Below are positions 25,679 through 34,984 of a stretch of 64,000 bases of DNA, piece after piece. Within the stretch, counting starts at the first letter, position 1. Each line of letters opens with the position of its first letter. The notes beneath the pieces are model-generated. The model was not told the DNA's origin. It saw only the letters and a list, made by a program, of their open reading frames with translations, and ran no database searches. A program made the translations under genes and the position numbers. This stretch comes from Chloroflexi bacterium OLB15 (lineage in GTDB: Bacteria; Chloroflexota; Anaerolineae; Aggregatilineales; Phototrophicaceae). Location of the stretch: contig LMZS01000015.1 in assembly GCA_001567085.1 (NCBI GenBank), positions 1 through 64,000 on the forward strand. The letters are read 5' to 3'.

Positions 25679-28425
25679 GTATTCTCACGGCGTGGTCTGC
25701 GGGTTTTTAAGCGGCGTAAAAGCGCGCGGTCAATTGCTTCAGACCATTCTGCCCGCTGAAACCGCACATCATGCGCATCCGGCGCATATTCTTCAAATTC
25801 GCGGCGCTGTGAAAGCCACAGGTAAATATCAGCGTATGAGATATACATTTCCAGCCGATCCAGATCAATACTGTCTGTGACGTGGCTAGAAGAAACTGGC
25901 GGCACCGGAAGAGATTTTCGCTCGATAATTGCGCGCGCGCATTGCTGCCAGTAATCGCGGCTGTTCTGCCTTGTAGGCGCATTGACTAGTTGATAGGCAG
26001 CGGCTAACCCTAATATCGCCTCATCGTGCCGCGTTAACATCTTAGCCAGCTCAACACGCTCTGCAAGCTCTGCTACTTCCAACGCCCCGCGCAAGCTTTG
26101 CGGGATAGATTTCAGCGCTGCCCACTCAGAAAGTTTTTCAGCTAAGGTGCCAGGTATCATTTCCAGGTCGGTTACGGTTGGCGCAACCCGCGCGTGCGTC
26201 AATACTGCTGGAGCGGCAAAGAACAGCCTTCGCACCTGATTTAAGTCTTCGCGGCGCAGCGCCCCCACCTGCCCTGACTGGCTTAAGCCAAAACGCCCGG
26301 CACGGCCGCCAATCTGCTGCACTTCACCTGGCGAAAGTAAGCGCACATTGCGCCCGTCAAATTTGCGCACTTCATAAAAACACACATTATCTGCGGGTAG
26401 GTTCAATCCCATCCCTACTGCATCGGTGGCAATGCAAATCTCGGTTTGCCCTTCGGCAAAACGGTCTGCCTGCTTACGGCGAACTTCAGGCGGCAGGCTT
26501 CCATATACGACAGATACGCGCCGCCGCCAGTTCTCCAGGGTGGTCTTGAGTTCTAAAACGTTCTGGCGAGAGAAAGCAACTAGAATTGTGCGTTCTGGCA
26601 GGTCGCGCAAATTCCAGGGACGCTCAATGACTTCAATCGGGGCAAGCCGCTCGTGTTTACGCACAACGATTGGAATTGCCGCAGAAGCTGCCATCTGCTC
26701 TATCAGGGAGCGCGCGGTAGACGGCGAGACAACATGAATCACTGGCGATTGAGCTTCCATTAAAGCCCGTGTCCATGCCCAGCCACGATCCGGGTCAGCC
26801 AGCATTTGCGCCTCATCAATGACCACACAATCACCACTGCGAGTTGGATTGAACATTTCAATTGTCGCTGCAGTAATGGTTGCGCCATCTACATCAACAT
26901 GCTCTTCACCCGTAAGCAAATTGCAGCGCACGCCCATTCGATTCAGACGTTCAAATACTTCAAATGCCAGCAATCGTAAGGGAGCTAAATACCATCCTGC
27001 CGAAGCGTTCGCTAATACCTGCAGCGCGTCATGCGTTTTGCCGCTGTTTGGCGGGCCAACATGCAGCACAATTTGCTGATCGCTGCGCCCCTCATGCTGC
27101 CACGTAGGGAATGCTGCTACTAGCCGTTCCTGCAATTCGCGGCGGCGCTGGCGATCCAGTTCGAGTTGTTCCGCCTCAGCCCGGCGCTTTTCTTCCTTGA
27201 TGCGCTGCGCTTCGGCAATTTTCGTCCGCAAAGTCTGCCGAAATTCGTGGTAGGTGGCAGGAAGACCCCATTTCCCTTTGATAAGGCTCCACGCTATACG
27301 AGGCTGCCGTAAGCCAACCTTTCGCAGCTTGCGCAGCATCTTAGGGAACGGGATATTGAGTACCAGCGCAATATCCCGCGCACGCACCATTTCAAAATCT
27401 GCGAGTACGGTATAGCGCACTTCACTCGTCGCGACGGCTTCGATCTCAGCGGCTGGAATCCGCTGGGTATTTTCAGGATCAACAAAGGAAGGCAGCAGCT
27501 TCTGATTTACTGCCTGAGCGATTGTTTCCGGGCGCAATTGCAGACGTTTGGCAGCACCAGCTACAGTATAAGTGCGCGCAATAACTTGCCCGCGCACTGT
27601 TTCTCCCGGCTTCGTCGGATCGCGTAGAATATCGCCAGCCTGAAGAATAAAATCTCCCCACGCTGCATCGTCTACACGTGTAGCGGCCAATGCGGCAGCC
27701 TGCGCCGCTTGAAAATCACCCGTTTTCAGCCTTACCCATGTGTCGGAATATGGGGGCGTTCTCAGCGGCACGCTGAAGCGAGAAACTGCCCCAAAACTGA
27801 GCATTTCTTTTAAGCCATCTTCACCCACCAGGCTGATCACTTCCTGTTGGGGCGCAGTCCAACCCGGCCGCTCCTGAAGCCGCTGGGTGACGAGATCGCT
27901 CATTTCACGAATACGCCTGCGCCGGGCAGCTTCCAATATGCTGGTTTCGCTAAACTTCAACGGGTCATAATAGTAGCTGCCGTTGTTGCGTAAAAAACCC
28001 GCCTCAAATAAGCGATCTAACGACTGATGGGTTAACTCGCTGTTCGAGATATCGAAGTAAGGCGGATCGCTATTTAGGGAATCGACAACGTACTTCTCAG
28101 CCTTTGTGAATCGCTTCGGTTTACCTGCTTTGCGCAAAACAATCAGGTCAGCAATTGTTTCTCCAGTAACCAGGCCGTCATTCCGGATATTAGGCAACTG
28201 TGGGCGTGCCCATGACCGGATGCTGGCAATATCCTCAGGCGTCACGGATTCTTTGAGATAGAAATATTCGCCATCAAAGCCAACAGCTTCATTGGTTAAA
28301 TGTTCAAGCTGCCGGCGTTGCAGCCCGCGAAAATGCTGCATGAGCGTGCTAACGTGGACAAAACCTTCAGGAATGCGCCTCAAAAGCGCTTCCAGAAGCG
28401 GTGAATTTAAGATAAGCGGTGGCAT
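25675..28425 (-). CDS. SUV3-like superfamily 2 RNA helicase with extended N-terminus
   Basis: A 916-residue helicase. Motif I is GPPNSGKT (457-464), motif II DEAQ (537-540), and motif VI QIGGRAGRFG (704-713), after TDAVGMGLNLP. The PxNSGKT form and the IGGRAGRFG motif are characteristic of SUV3, the mitochondrial degradosome helicase. The end carries a short segment (LDRLEMYISYADIYLWLSQR) resembling the SUV3 C-terminal helix. The first 440 residues are unusual: several helical HTH-like stretches, including an excisionase-like one (about 283-330, TVAGAAKRLQLRPETIAQAV), and a charged coiled coil at 395-435. It probably unwinds RNA in decay or processing. Confidence 0.82.
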   Translation of the reverse strand: MPPLILNSPLLEALLRRIPEGFVHVSTLMQHFRGLQRRQLEHLTNEAVGFDGEYFYLKESVTPEDIASIRSWARPQLPNIRNDGLVTGETIADLIVLRKAGKPKRFTKAEKYVVDSLNSDPPYFDISNSELTHQSLDRLFEAGFLRNNGSYYYDPLKFSETSILEAARRRRIREMSDLVTQRLQERPGWTAPQQEVISLVGEDGLKEMLSFGAVSRFSVPLRTPPYSDTWVRLKTGDFQAAQAAALAATRVDDAAWGDFILQAGDILRDPTKPGETVRGQVIARTYTVAGAAKRLQLRPETIAQAVNQKLLPSFVDPENTQRIPAAEIEAVATSEVRYTVLADFEMVRARDIALVLNIPFPKMLRKLRKVGLRQPRIAWSLIKGKWGLPATYHEFRQTLRTKIAEAQRIKEEKRRAEAEQLELDRQRRRELQERLVAAFPTWQHEGRSDQQIVLHVGPPNSGKTHDALQVLANASAGWYLAPLRLLAFEVFERLNRMGVRCNLLTGEEHVDVDGATITAATIEMFNPTRSGDCVVIDEAQMLADPDRGWAWTRALMEAQSPVIHVVSPSTARSLIEQMAASAAIPIVVRKHERLAPIEVIERPWNLRDLPERTILVAFSRQNVLELKTTLENWRRRVSVVYGSLPPEVRRKQADRFAEGQTEICIATDAVGMGLNLPADNVCFYEVRKFDGRNVRLLSPGEVQQIGGRAGRFGLSQSGQVGALRREDLNQVRRLFFAAPAVLTHARVAPTVTDLEMIPGTLAEKLSEWAALKSIPQSLRGALEVAELAERVELAKMLTRHDEAILGLAAAYQLVNAPTRQNSRDYWQQCARAIIERKSLPVPPVSSSHVTDSIDLDRLEMYISYADIYLWLSQRREFEEYAPDAHDVRFQRAEWSEAIDRALLRRLKTRRPRRENT

Positions 28426-28445
28426 AGATCAGTATTTCGGAATGT

Positions 28446-28474
28446 TTGACAGCGCTAGAATAGCGGAGTTTAAT
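28446..28474 (+). promoter_or_regulatory. Sigma-70 promoter for the alpha/beta hydrolase gene
   Basis: A consensus TTGACA at 28446-28451, a 17-base spacer and TTTAAT at 28469-28474. It lies about 45 bases before the ATG at 28522, which is preceded by a strong AAGGGGG ribosome binding site. Confidence 0.65.
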
Positions 28475-28521
28475 GCGTGCAGGCAATACACAACAGTATA
28501 TATTCTGGATAAGGGGGAAGC

Positions 28522-29370
28522 ATGGGGCGCAAAATTGCGGTTATGGTGATTCATGGGATCGGCAAACAAACCCCCGATTTTGCCGCCCGATTGACAGATT
28601 TGCTGATCGAGCGCTGCCGTCCGGAATGCGGGGATGATGTCATTATTGAATCTGCCTACTGGGCGCCCGTCACTCAGATTGAAGAAGATCGCTTGTGGCA
28701 GCGGGTGCTTGAAGGCGGTGAACTAGATTTCATCAAGTTTCGCCGCTTTCTGGTAGATTTCATGGCCGACGGTATTGCCTACCAGCCAACCCCCAATGAT
28801 CGCAGAATGTACGACGCCGTTCATGCCGTGATCGCTGAAACGATGCATCTGCTGGCGGTAGAAGCGGGGGCTGACGCTCCATTGATCGTGGTCGGTCACA
28901 GCCTGGGAACAATAATCGCCAGCAATTTCATTTATGATTTGCAAATGGATGCGGAACGACACCTGATCAGCGAGCAAGTGCGCGCCTTAATGACGGACAC
29001 TCCGCTTGAAAAGGGGGAAACGCTGTCAAGTTTATATACGATGGGCAGCCCAATAGCATTGTGGAGTTTGCGCTATCGCGATTTTGGGCGACCGGTGACG
29101 ATTCCTTCACCGATGCTGCGTAATCATTTCGCCTTTTTGCCGGGGGAATGGCTCAATTTCTACGATGCCGATGATGTTGTCGCCTATCCACTGAAATCGC
29201 TAAATACGCACTATAACGCGGCAGTTACAGAAGATTTAGAAGTAAATGTTGGGGGATTTTTACAAAGCTGGAATCCGTTATCTCACCTGTGTTATTGGAC
29301 TGATAAAGATGTGATCCAGCGCATTGCCGCGAACCTGATTGCAACATGGCGCTATCTTAACCTGACTTAG
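28522..29370 (+). CDS. Alpha/beta-fold serine hydrolase (lipase/PGAP1-like)
   Basis: A 282-residue cytoplasmic hydrolase without signal peptide. It opens with VMVIHGIGKQ (oxyanion strand), has the nucleophile elbow GHSLG with S127, a possible acid in YDADDVVAYPL and a late His in NPLSHLCYW. The pattern resembles lipase-like or PGAP1-like hydrolases that act on acyl esters. A clear promoter and ribosome binding site precede it, so it is transcribed on its own. Its end overlaps the convergent CorC gene by 14 bases. Confidence 0.8.
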   Translation: MGRKIAVMVIHGIGKQTPDFAARLTDLLIERCRPECGDDVIIESAYWAPVTQIEEDRLWQRVLEGGELDFIKFRRFLVDFMADGIAYQPTPNDRRMYDAVHAVIAETMHLLAVEAGADAPLIVVGHSLGTIIASNFIYDLQMDAERHLISEQVRALMTDTPLEKGETLSSLYTMGSPIALWSLRYRDFGRPVTIPSPMLRNHFAFLPGEWLNFYDADDVVAYPLKSLNTHYNAAVTEDLEVNVGGFLQSWNPLSHLCYWTDKDVIQRIAANLIATWRYLNLT

Positions 29371-30697
29371 CGCTCTCCGGGATAATCTGTATTTTTTCGA
29401 CGCGCATGCCGTCCATCTCAATGACTTTTAGCGTATAGCTGCCAAACAGCACCTCATCGCCCACCGTAGCAATGCGATCAAGCGCCTCCCCTATGAAACC
29501 GCCTACGGTGACTGATTCGTAATCACGGTCTGGATCGCCATACAAATCTACCATTTCGCTCATGCTCATTGAACCATCAAGCAGCATATCGCCGCCGCCG
29601 GCATTTTTAGGCGTCTCGTCAATATCGAATTCGTCCTGTACATCTCCTACAATCTGTTCAAGTATATCTTCTAGGGTAACTATCCCCGCCATCCCTCCAT
29701 ACTCGTCTGCCACGATCACCAGATGGGTTTTGGATCGGCGCATCAATTCCAACACTCTGTCCAAACTGCTGCTTTGCGGAACGAACATTGGCCTGCGCAT
29801 CACAGTATTCAGATCAAAGGGCTGCGGGTGGCTAAGAATGGACGGGTCTTGCAGCAATACCTCAAACAAATCTTTGGTGTGCAAAATGCCCACAACACGA
29901 TCAATCTCTTCTTCATACACCGGGTAGCGGGTGTGATGCTGCGCCCTCACCTGTTCTATCAGTTCAGCAATGGCAACCTTACGCGGGAATGCATCCACGT
30001 CTACACGTGGTCGCATAATTTCTTCCACTTTGCTATCGCTGAAGTCAAATACCCGGCGTAATAGCTGCTCCTCGCTCTGCTGCAAGATTCCTGCTTCGGT
30101 GCTGGAATGTACCAGCATTTCTAGCTCTTCGGCAGAGTGGACACGGGCATGTTCGCCAGCAGGCTCAAACCCTAGCACGCGAACAACTGCATTACCAATA
30201 GCATTCATCAGCATAATCACTGGCCGAAAGAACAGATAAAACCAGGTCGTTGGGCGGGCAACAACCAGCGCCGTTGCTTCTGGGCGTTGTAATGCTATTG
30301 CCTTGGGTGCTAGTTCTCCCAAGACGATGTGCAGCATTGTGACCAGCGCAAAAGCGAAAGCGACTGAAATTGTTCTGCTCAGAGTCTCCGCCGCTTCACC
30401 AGGAATGATTGAACCCAGCAGCGGCTCAATCATGTGGGCGATAACGGGTTCGCCCAGCCAGCCCAGCGCTAAACTGGCAAGCGTGATGCCAAGCTGAGTC
30501 GCGGCGATATAGTTATCCAGATGCCCTATCGCTTTTTCTGCGGCGATAGCATTTGCATTCCCCTCCTCAGCAAGCTGCGTGATGCGTGTGCGCCGCGCAC
30601 CGACAAAAGCAAACTCTGCTGCGACGAAGAATCCATTTACAAAAACGAATAAGAAAATCGCCATAATTCCGATGAGCGATTCCATAATTACGACCAC
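29357..30697 (-). CDS. CNNM/CorC-type membrane protein (DUF21-CBS-CorC_HlyC)
   Basis: A 446-residue inner-membrane protein. The DUF21/CNNM domain (about 1-190) has hydrophobic helices and FFVAAEFAFVGARRTRI. It is followed by two CBS domains (about 210-330, with VEEIMRPRVDV, YPVYEEEIDRVVGILHTKDL and TLEDILEQIVGDVQDEFD). A C-terminal CorC/HlyC domain closes the protein (about 355-440). The family is implicated in Mg2+/Co2+ export or cation homeostasis; the older label 'hemolysin' is misleading. Confidence 0.95.
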   Translation of the reverse strand: MVVIMESLIGIMAIFLFVFVNGFFVAAEFAFVGARRTRITQLAEEGNANAIAAEKAIGHLDNYIAATQLGITLASLALGWLGEPVIAHMIEPLLGSIIPGEAAETLSRTISVAFAFALVTMLHIVLGELAPKAIALQRPEATALVVARPTTWFYLFFRPVIMLMNAIGNAVVRVLGFEPAGEHARVHSAEELEMLVHSSTEAGILQQSEEQLLRRVFDFSDSKVEEIMRPRVDVDAFPRKVAIAELIEQVRAQHHTRYPVYEEEIDRVVGILHTKDLFEVLLQDPSILSHPQPFDLNTVMRRPMFVPQSSSLDRVLELMRRSKTHLVIVADEYGGMAGIVTLEDILEQIVGDVQDEFDIDETPKNAGGGDMLLDGSMSMSEMVDLYGDPDRDYESVTVGGFIGEALDRIATVGDEVLFGSYTLKVIEMDGMRVEKIQIIPESAKSG

Positions 30698-30822
30698 CTT
30701 ATACCTGAGAAGCTTGATGCTAAATCATATTAGCCGGAAATTTATAGTTTTATCAACGAAACAAGCCGGCGTTTGCAGTTATAATCATTGAAGTTTGGTC
30801 AAATTGAAACTGAAAGAACACT

Positions 30823-31212
30823 GTGAAAACGCAATCTAGCCCGAACGATCCCACCATTGGCCAAGAATATCTGATCCGGCATGTCATTCTTGAGGCTGCT
30901 GGATGTCCGTTTGACATCATAAACGATCTCGAACTGATTGAAACACTTCTCTCTGAAATTGCCGACATAATCCGTACAGAAATCTTCAAGCAAATCTCTC
31001 ACCAATTTCACCCGCAGGGTATTACCGCGATGGTCATCGTAGGTGCGTCCCATCTGTCAGTGCATACATGGCCTGAATATGGCTTCGCAACCGTTGATCT
31101 TGTGGTGTGCACCGATGATTTTGAAACTACGGATGTGATGGCGCTGGTCAAGAATCGGCTTAACGCAGCAACCGTTAGTCAAATTGAGTTTCGCCGGGGT
31201 CTGATCAAGTAA
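30823..31212 (+). CDS. speH: S-adenosylmethionine decarboxylase proenzyme
   Basis: A 129-residue class 1B AdoMet decarboxylase, which makes decarboxylated SAM for spermidine synthesis. It self-cleaves to create a pyruvoyl group. The processing region reads GASHLSVHTWPEYG: S76 is the serine that becomes pyruvoyl, and H81 and C96 are the expected catalytic residues. In Bacillus and Thermotoga enzymes the residue before that serine is Glu; here it is Ala75, a notable change. The start is GTG. It is the first gene of a long forward run, with the transporter gene 4 bases downstream. Confidence 0.93.
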   Translation: MKTQSSPNDPTIGQEYLIRHVILEAAGCPFDIINDLELIETLLSEIADIIRTEIFKQISHQFHPQGITAMVIVGASHLSVHTWPEYGFATVDLVVCTDDFETTDVMALVKNRLNAATVSQIEFRRGLIK

Positions 31213-31216
31213 TCTC

Positions 31217-32824
31217 ATGGCAGCCTTCAACCGCATCATGCCTGACGAACGCGGTAGGTTTCTGCTGCTTGCTGTTTTGTTTTTCCTGAATTCAATGGTT
31301 CTCGAATCCAATGAGGTGGTAGCCACCAGCGGCTTTATCAGCAATATCGGCGCGCCTCAAATTGTGGTCGTCTGGGCGATTGACATGGCAATCGTCATTG
31401 TCACCTCCGGCATCTATTCCCTGTTTGTAGATAGAACGCGACGGGGACGATTAGCCGTCATTATGTATTTTTTGTTTGCGGCAGTCTACCTTGCGCTTTT
31501 CGGGCTGTTTACAACCGAGCAAGGCGCCTTTGGCTACGGCTTACTGCTGGTCATTAACGATCAACAATGGCTGCTCTTCCCCCTGCTTATCTGGGCGCTG
31601 GCAAACGATATGTTTTCGGTTGCATCGGCAAAGCGCTTATTTCCATTATTGGGTATCGCTATATTTACCGGCGGCATTGTAGGGAACGGCATCGCTGCCG
31701 GTATGGCGCAAATCGCAGGAACCAGTTACCGGCTGCTGTTATTCAATATGGCCGTGATTCTGGGTGCTGGAATACTCTTGATGCTTTCGCTAAATCGCAT
31801 TCAGGTGACGAATAGGCAGGCTCGTGTTGACGAAAAACTGCTGGACTCTTTGCGTGAAGGGATCGCCTTTATCCGCGAAGTGCCGATCTTCCGCTACCTA
31901 ACGTTGGCAATGGTTCTGTTGGGCATTGGCTTGAACGCTATAGAGTTTGATTTCCTGTTCAACGTTTCAAATCATTTCACCACAGGCAGCGATATTCAAA
32001 CGTTTTACGGTACTTTCAAAATTGCTGTTGCCATAGGACTGCTGCTCGTTCAGGGGTTTGTGGCCGTCTGGTTGCTAAATAACCTCGGCTTTAAGCATAT
32101 ATTTCTGTCCTTGCCAACGGCCATGCTTTCGGGCTTAACCCTTGCCTTCATGTTTCCGAGCATCATTGGGGTGATCATTGGCAATTATCTGGTGCGCGTC
32201 ACCAAGATCGGCATTGATGAGCCTTCGATCAAAGCCTTTCAGGGATTGGTTCCAGATGAACGGCGCGGCCGCGTAAGCGCGTTTATGGATGGTTATCTAT
32301 ATCCTCTTGGTTCCATCCTGAGCTGCATTGTCATCGGTAGTACGATGATTGCCGTCGGCAATGGCATGATCTCGATGGATGGTGCCCGCAATGTTTATCT
32401 GGGTATCGCTATTCTTGCGGCATGCATCGCCCTGATTTCAGCATCACGGATCGCGTCATCCTATGACAAGAGCATGTTGAACTGGCGGTTGAAACGCCGC
32501 AAGCGTGACTCGGCAAGCGCTTTGGGGGAACAGTCTTCGGGCACAGTGCGACGGCGTGGAAGCAGCTTGCTAGATACGCTTATTGATGACAGCGTCAAAC
32601 AGACTGCGCCAGGTAAGGCGCTGGAACAGTCTATTTCTGAAGATGCAGAGCCAGGTTCTGCGGTGGTAAGCAAATCGTTGACACCTCCGTTGCAAAATGA
32701 TGATGCTATAGATTCGCTGCTGGTCGGAATCCCGCGTCGCCATAAGCCCGATCCACTTGGTGCGCTGCTGGAGTCTGACGCATCAAAGGATGATTCAACG
32801 AGTGACCTCCCTCCAAAGGATTGA
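31217..32824 (+). CDS. 12-TM transporter of the NTT/MFS type
   Basis: A 535-residue integral membrane protein with about 12 hydrophobic helices in the first 415 residues, then a hydrophilic tail of about 120 residues rich in Ser/Asp/Lys. The segments FPLLGIAIFTGGIVGNGIAA and DEPSIKAFQGLVPDERRGRV resemble the bacterial Npt1-type ATP/ADP translocase-like superfamily, a branch of MFS. It follows speH by 4 bases, so polyamine-linked transport is conceivable, but no substrate is shown. The 3' end overlaps the next gene. Confidence 0.7.
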   Translation: MAAFNRIMPDERGRFLLLAVLFFLNSMVLESNEVVATSGFISNIGAPQIVVVWAIDMAIVIVTSGIYSLFVDRTRRGRLAVIMYFLFAAVYLALFGLFTTEQGAFGYGLLLVINDQQWLLFPLLIWALANDMFSVASAKRLFPLLGIAIFTGGIVGNGIAAGMAQIAGTSYRLLLFNMAVILGAGILLMLSLNRIQVTNRQARVDEKLLDSLREGIAFIREVPIFRYLTLAMVLLGIGLNAIEFDFLFNVSNHFTTGSDIQTFYGTFKIAVAIGLLLVQGFVAVWLLNNLGFKHIFLSLPTAMLSGLTLAFMFPSIIGVIIGNYLVRVTKIGIDEPSIKAFQGLVPDERRGRVSAFMDGYLYPLGSILSCIVIGSTMIAVGNGMISMDGARNVYLGIAILAACIALISASRIASSYDKSMLNWRLKRRKRDSASALGEQSSGTVRRRGSSLLDTLIDDSVKQTAPGKALEQSISEDAEPGSAVVSKSLTPPLQNDDAIDSLLVGIPRRHKPDPLGALLESDASKDDSTSDLPPKD

Positions 32825-33542
32825 TCAATATTGGGCTGCATTTCTAGGTTGCAGCACAGCACAGTTAAACACCACAAAACCAATCGTTTTTAGAACTTCG
32901 CGTATCAAGGGCATTGCCGCCGTTAAGAAGCGGGCCTGGGTTATAGCCCTTAACGATGCCCTTCCCCAACATGTTGGCTTTGATTTCATTGCTATTGCAG
33001 ATGACCCTGATCTAAATGATGCGGATCGCGAAGACAGATTACATCGTCTTTGCCATAACCTGCATTTGGCAGCCCCTTATGGCCCCAGCATTTTGCATTA
33101 TTTGGGCAGCGGGGGGCTATCTCAATTAGCTTATGAATTTGAGAGCAGGGTTCTAAGTGTTGATGACGAGCCGATATTACAGGCATTTAAGCAGAAGCTG
33201 GCTTTTTCGCCTGAATATACCCTGACGATGCCCGATCTCTTTCCTTATGCGCTTGGTTACTTTGACAAGGATACGCTGGTTGCTGTGGGTACGGTGCGCG
33301 TATGGGAAGATTTACTAGCTGAAGTGTTCATAGATACGCTTGATGAGTACCGCGCACAGGGAATTGGCAGCTGCCTGGCGTTCAACATTACGCAGTGGAT
33401 ACTGAATGCAACATCATGGATTCCGCAGTACGACTCGGAGGCAACAAACCTTGCATCTTTAACAATAGCGGCTCGGCTGGGCTTTTCCCCATACGGAAAA
33501 TTTTTTGTTACGGGAAGCGGTCTTATGATTACGACAGCGTAA
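32802..33542 (+). CDS. GNAT-family N-acetyltransferase
   Basis: A protein of about 246 residues with a C-terminal GNAT fold. AEVFIDTLDEYRAQGIGSCL is the acetyl-CoA binding motif A (the Q/R-x-x-G-x-G/A loop as RAQGIGS). The later ATNLASLTIAARLGFSPYG is the usual N-x-x-S-x-x-x-x-x-x-x-GF end. The N-terminal half (about 1-120) has no recognised fold. I favour GTG at 32802, because AAAGGA at 32785-32790 is well spaced for it; ATG at 32790 is the alternative. It overlaps the transporter gene by 23 bases. Confidence 0.75.
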   Translation: MTSLQRIDQYWAAFLGCSTAQLNTTKPIVFRTSRIKGIAAVKKRAWVIALNDALPQHVGFDFIAIADDPDLNDADREDRLHRLCHNLHLAAPYGPSILHYLGSGGLSQLAYEFESRVLSVDDEPILQAFKQKLAFSPEYTLTMPDLFPYALGYFDKDTLVAVGTVRVWEDLLAEVFIDTLDEYRAQGIGSCLAFNITQWILNATSWIPQYDSEATNLASLTIAARLGFSPYGKFFVTGSGLMITTA

Positions 33543-33617
33543 TTGTGTTATGATTTCCTTTAGAAGGGGATATCTCCGCAATTCAGCCTGTTGAACGTCA
33601 TGGGGGTAAGTAGCTTT

Positions 33618-34982
33618 ATGACCAGCCGTAAAAATGCGACCTGGAAGGTAGGTCGGCGCGAATTAATCGCAATGGTCGCCGGCATCGTCCTTTATGCTGT
33701 GCTCTCTCGTTCAACATTTTTCGCTAACTTCGCCGGCGCGGACATTCGCCCAGCAGTAGCAATCCCCGTTTTATTTGGCTTTATATTTGGCCCGGTTGTT
33801 GGCTTTGCCACCGGCATGTTTGGCAATCTGGTTTTCGATTTTTGGGCAGGCAATATCCCGTCTCCTCCTGAGGCGGGCAGTGTATACGATACGACGCTGG
33901 CAATAACGGCGGCGACATACTTTCTAAACTGGCAAATCGGGAATGGGCTAAGCGGTCTCATTCCGGGCGTGATGGCGCTGTATCACCGCAGGTATACATC
34001 TAATCTGGCTGATGTTTTGCACATGATTGCGTATATTGTGGGTGGTACTGCCATTGGCGTAGGGTTTGCGTGTCTTACTGATTCATTCATCTTCGTTGAC
34101 TACCCGATACAAGCATCATTTGAAGCTTATTTCGTCTCGATATTTCAGCATAACTTATTGAGCGTGATGCTGTTCGTTCCGATTCTGCTGTTTAACTATG
34201 AACGGCTGGATTTGAAATATCTACTATCGGGAACATGGTTACAATCGGGGCTGTTAAGGCGGCTTACGGTGCTCATTGTTATTTCAGCAGCCATACCGAC
34301 GATCCTGCTGAGCTTCTTTCTGATTCAGGAAGATTCTTCGGTGCAGCAGGAAGTTGTGGCGCTAGAGCAGCAAGTAGCAGAGCTTCAGGCGTTCATTCAA
34401 ACCGGGCAGACGCAATCAGATGAGCTGCCTGTTGCGGCCACTGAAGCACCTGATATGGATGGCGATTCGGTGCTTATTGGGCAGCTCGTTTTGACGATTG
34501 TGTTAACGCTGGTAGTAACCATTATCAACTCCGTGCTTGCATCGCAAAGCATCTCTCGCCCACTCTTAAAACTTACAGATGCTGCGCGGCAAATGGAACG
34601 TGGCGAGCTTTCGCTAGAAGGCGCAAAAGCGCTTGAGGAAACCGTTGGCACCGATGAAGTCAGTCAGCTAAGCAGTATGTTTGGCTCGATGGCATCGGAA
34701 GTAATTTCACGTGAGGCGGCACTGAAGCAGCAGGTCGAATCTTTGAAGATTGAAGTTGATCTGGTTAAACAGCAGCGCGCTGTGAGCGAAATTACGGACT
34801 CCGATTTCTTTAAGGATTTGCAGAGCAAAGCCCGGCATTTGCGTTATCGCGATCAAGTCAACACTGGGCAGATCAATATCAGCAAAATGCTCCCGCAAAC
34901 GGATGTAGAGGAAACGCACCCGCCAACCAGCGTTGATAATTTTATTTCCAGTGAAGATGAGCCAGCCTCATTCAGCGATTGA
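33618..34982 (+). CDS. Membrane protein: ECF-transporter S-component-like domain fused to HAMP and coiled coil
   Basis: A 454-residue membrane protein. The first 195 residues hold about six hydrophobic helices resembling substrate-binding S components of ECF vitamin transporters (DIRPAVAIPVLFGFIFGPVVG, then FGNLVFDFWAG). A second part has a TM helix (LTVLIVISAAIPTILLSFFL), a short extracytoplasmic coiled coil (about 240-270), another TM helix, a HAMP domain (about 314-365: SRPLLKLTDAARQMERGEL) and a cytoplasmic coiled coil. No kinase, cyclase or MCP output follows. I chose the ATG at 33618 because GGGGG lies 11 bases upstream; in-frame starts exist at 33591 and 33600. Confidence 0.6.
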   Translation: MTSRKNATWKVGRRELIAMVAGIVLYAVLSRSTFFANFAGADIRPAVAIPVLFGFIFGPVVGFATGMFGNLVFDFWAGNIPSPPEAGSVYDTTLAITAATYFLNWQIGNGLSGLIPGVMALYHRRYTSNLADVLHMIAYIVGGTAIGVGFACLTDSFIFVDYPIQASFEAYFVSIFQHNLLSVMLFVPILLFNYERLDLKYLLSGTWLQSGLLRRLTVLIVISAAIPTILLSFFLIQEDSSVQQEVVALEQQVAELQAFIQTGQTQSDELPVAATEAPDMDGDSVLIGQLVLTIVLTLVVTIINSVLASQSISRPLLKLTDAARQMERGELSLEGAKALEETVGTDEVSQLSSMFGSMASEVISREAALKQQVESLKIEVDLVKQQRAVSEITDSDFFKDLQSKARHLRYRDQVNTGQINISKMLPQTDVEETHPPTSVDNFISSEDEPASFSD

Positions 34983-34984
34983 TT

